The translations under genes were made by a program, and so were the position numbers. Positions 5,689-6,961 of a stretch of 6,961 nt of DNA are shown one piece after another. A model generated the notes under the pieces. It saw nothing but the letters and a program-made list of their open reading frames with translations. It had not been told where the DNA came from and did not search any database. The stretch's first letter is position 1; each line of letters starts with the position of its first letter. The stretch lies in assembly GCA_009785715.1 (NCBI GenBank), contig WQVT01000121.1, forward strand, positions 1-6,961, written 5' to 3'. The stretch is from Acidimicrobiaceae bacterium. Its GTDB lineage: Bacteria; Actinomycetota; Acidimicrobiia; Acidimicrobiales; Palsa-688.

Positions 5689-6961
5689 TCAACCATCGGT
5701 GAGCTCGAACCAGTAGAAGCCGTAGGGGGCCAGGGTCACGAAGTAGGGGAGGTGGCCGATGCGCGGGAACGCCACCCGTCCGAGCAGCTCGACGGGGACC
5801 TTTCCGGACCAGTCACGCAACGGCAGCTCGGCTGGCTGGGCCCGCTGCGAGAGATTGCACACGCACAGCACCGCTCCTTCGGAGCGTGGGACCCCCTGGG
5901 CGTCGGTGGCGTCGACCGGCACGGTGTCGTCGGGCATGGCCCGCACATAGGCGAGCACCGCGGCGTTCTCGGTGGGGATCACCTCGAAGGTGCCGACGCC
6001 GAACACCGGGTGCTGCTTGCGCACCGCGAGCGTCCGCTTCGTCCAGTGCAGGAGCGAGCTCTGGTTGCGCAGCTGCGACTCGACGTTGACCGCCTGGAAG
6101 CCATAGACGGGGTCCATGTTCGGTGGGAGGTACATCTGGGCGAAGTCGGCTTTGGAGAATCCGGCGTTGCGGTCGGGTGACCACTGCATCGGCGTGCGCA
6201 CCCCGTCACGGTCGCCGAGATAGATGTTGTCGCCCATGCCGATCTCGTCCCCGTAATAGAGGATCGGCGAGCCGGGGAAGCTGAACAACATCGAGTTGAG
6301 CAACTCCGAGAGCCGCCGGTCGTTGTCCACCAGGGGAGCCAGGCGGCGCCCGATCCCGACGTTGCGCTTCATGCGGGGGTCCTTCGCGTACTCGGCCCAC
6401 ATGTAGTCCCGCTCCTCGTCGGTGACCATCTCCAGGGTGAGCTCGTCGTGATTGCGCAGGAACATGCCCCACTGGGTGCCGGCGGGGATCGAAGGCGTGT
6501 TGGCGAGGATGTCCGTGATCGGGTACCGCTGCTCGCGCCGCACCGCCATGAACATCCGGGGCATCACCGGAAAGTGGAAGCACATCTGGCACTCGTCACC
6601 GTCGCCGAAGTACTGGACCACGTCGGCCGGCCATTGGTTTGCCTCGGCGAGCAGCACCCGCCCGGGGTAGCCGCTGTCCACCTCCTTGCGCAGCCGGCGC
6701 AGGAACCCGTGCGTCTCGGGGAGGTTCTCGCCGGTCGTCCCCTCCCGCTCGAACAGGTAGGGGACAGCGTCGAGGCGGAACCCGTCGAGGCCGATGTCGA
6801 GCCAGTACCGGCACACGTCGAGCATCGTGTCGGCGACCTCGGGGTGGTCGTAGTTCAGGTCCGGCTGATGGGCGAAGAACCTGTGCCAGTAGTACTGGCC
6901 GCGCTCGGGATTGAAGGTCCAGTTGGACTTCTCGGTATCCGTGAAGATCACCCGGGCGTCG
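5689..6961 (-). CDS. treS: Trehalose synthase (maltose alpha-D-glucosyltransferase) TreS, N-terminus outside window
   Basis: Cytosolic GH13 isomerase that reversibly converts trehalose and maltose, supplying maltose to Mak. The window holds the last 423 residues of a protein usually about 550-600 long; the frame runs off the right edge with no start inside, so the ATG at 6951 is internal. The first complete codons read DARVIFTDTEKSNWTF, a strongly conserved TreS segment. The catalytic nucleophile Asp is in GFRLDAVPY (codon 6769-6771), the acid/base Glu in LLAEANQWP (codon 6643-6645), and the third Asp in RNHDELTLEM (codon 6445-6447). GSPILYYGDEIGMGDN and TPMQWSPDRNAGFS are further TreS/GH13 hallmarks. 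The C-terminal beta-domain ends with LAPYGFYWFEL. Between VLAYVRA and VLCVCNLS (about 5875-5935) there seem to be some 15-20 extra residues compared with TreS proteins I know. It is probably the upstream gene of treS-mak-glgB; glgE may lie further upstream. Family assignment is firm, and all three catalytic acids are present. Confidence 0.97.
   Translation of the reverse strand, partial: DARVIFTDTEKSNWTFNPERGQYYWHRFFAHQPDLNYDHPEVADTMLDVCRYWLDIGLDGFRLDAVPYLFEREGTTGENLPETHGFLRRLRKEVDSGYPGRVLLAEANQWPADVVQYFGDGDECQMCFHFPVMPRMFMAVRREQRYPITDILANTPSIPAGTQWGMFLRNHDELTLEMVTDEERDYMWAEYAKDPRMKRNVGIGRRLAPLVDNDRRLSELLNSMLFSFPGSPILYYGDEIGMGDNIYLGDRDGVRTPMQWSPDRNAGFSKADFAQMYLPPNMDPVYGFQAVNVESQLRNQSSLLHWTKRTLAVRKQHPVFGVGTFEVIPTENAAVLAYVRAMPDDTVPVDATDAQGVPRSEGAVLCVCNLSQRAQPAELPLRDWSGKVPVELLGRVAFPRIGHLPYFVTLAPYGFYWFELTDG

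Noticed and set aside
6951..6951. ATG at 6951 as the start of treS
   Set aside because: The reading frame continues upstream to the window edge with conserved TreS residues (DARV before IFTDTEKSNW), and the fragment is far shorter than a full TreS, so this Met codon is not needed as a start.
1..6961. CRISPR arrays, insertion sequences, tRNA or rRNA genes, phage or defence genes
   Set aside because: No regularly spaced repeats, terminal inverted repeats, transposase motifs or RNA-gene signatures were seen; the window is almost fully occupied by five metabolic genes.

Overview
This is a high-GC window with strong G/C bias at third codon positions. It comes from a bacterium whose gene content points to Actinobacteriota. 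The best clue is the treS-mak-glgB block, the trehalose-to-glycogen (GlgE) branch typical of actinobacteria. A second is the cysteine desulfurase, whose HHAVL, HKFGGP and HGGGQERD segments resemble the mycobacterial enzyme. I cannot place it more precisely; an uncultured actinobacterial lineage is a guess.

Layout. Positions 1-784 (minus) hold the N-terminal two thirds of a PLP-dependent cysteine desulfurase, cut by the window edge. Positions 785-989 are a divergent intergenic region with a candidate -10 element on each strand, each placed as expected for a transcript starting at or beside a GTG codon. Positions 990-1982 (plus) encode a GalT-family hexose-1-phosphate nucleotidylyltransferase. 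Its start overlaps the stop of a possible 15-codon leader ORF. galT converges on glgB with only 17 nt between the stop codons, and a small hairpin spans that junction. Positions 2000-6961 (minus) form one tightly packed block, in transcription order treS (5' end beyond the window), mak and glgB, with gaps of 39 and 29 nt.

Function. TreS interconverts trehalose and maltose, and Mak phosphorylates maltose to maltose-1-phosphate. GlgE (not in this window; possibly just upstream of treS) would transfer maltosyl units to an alpha-1,4-glucan, and GlgB adds the alpha-1,6 branches. GalT, on the other strand, belongs to general hexose-1-phosphate/nucleotide-sugar metabolism and could feed or drain glucose-1-phosphate. 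The cysteine desulfurase supplies sulfur for Fe-S clusters or tRNA thiolation and appears unrelated to the sugar genes.

All five main genes belong to known families and I see no new defence, mobile or RNA system. The points worth a second look are small: a treS-mak junction interrupted by a single in-frame TGA, a non-conservative substitution at a PLP-contacting position of the cysteine desulfurase, and the leaderless-looking promoter arrangement upstream of galT.
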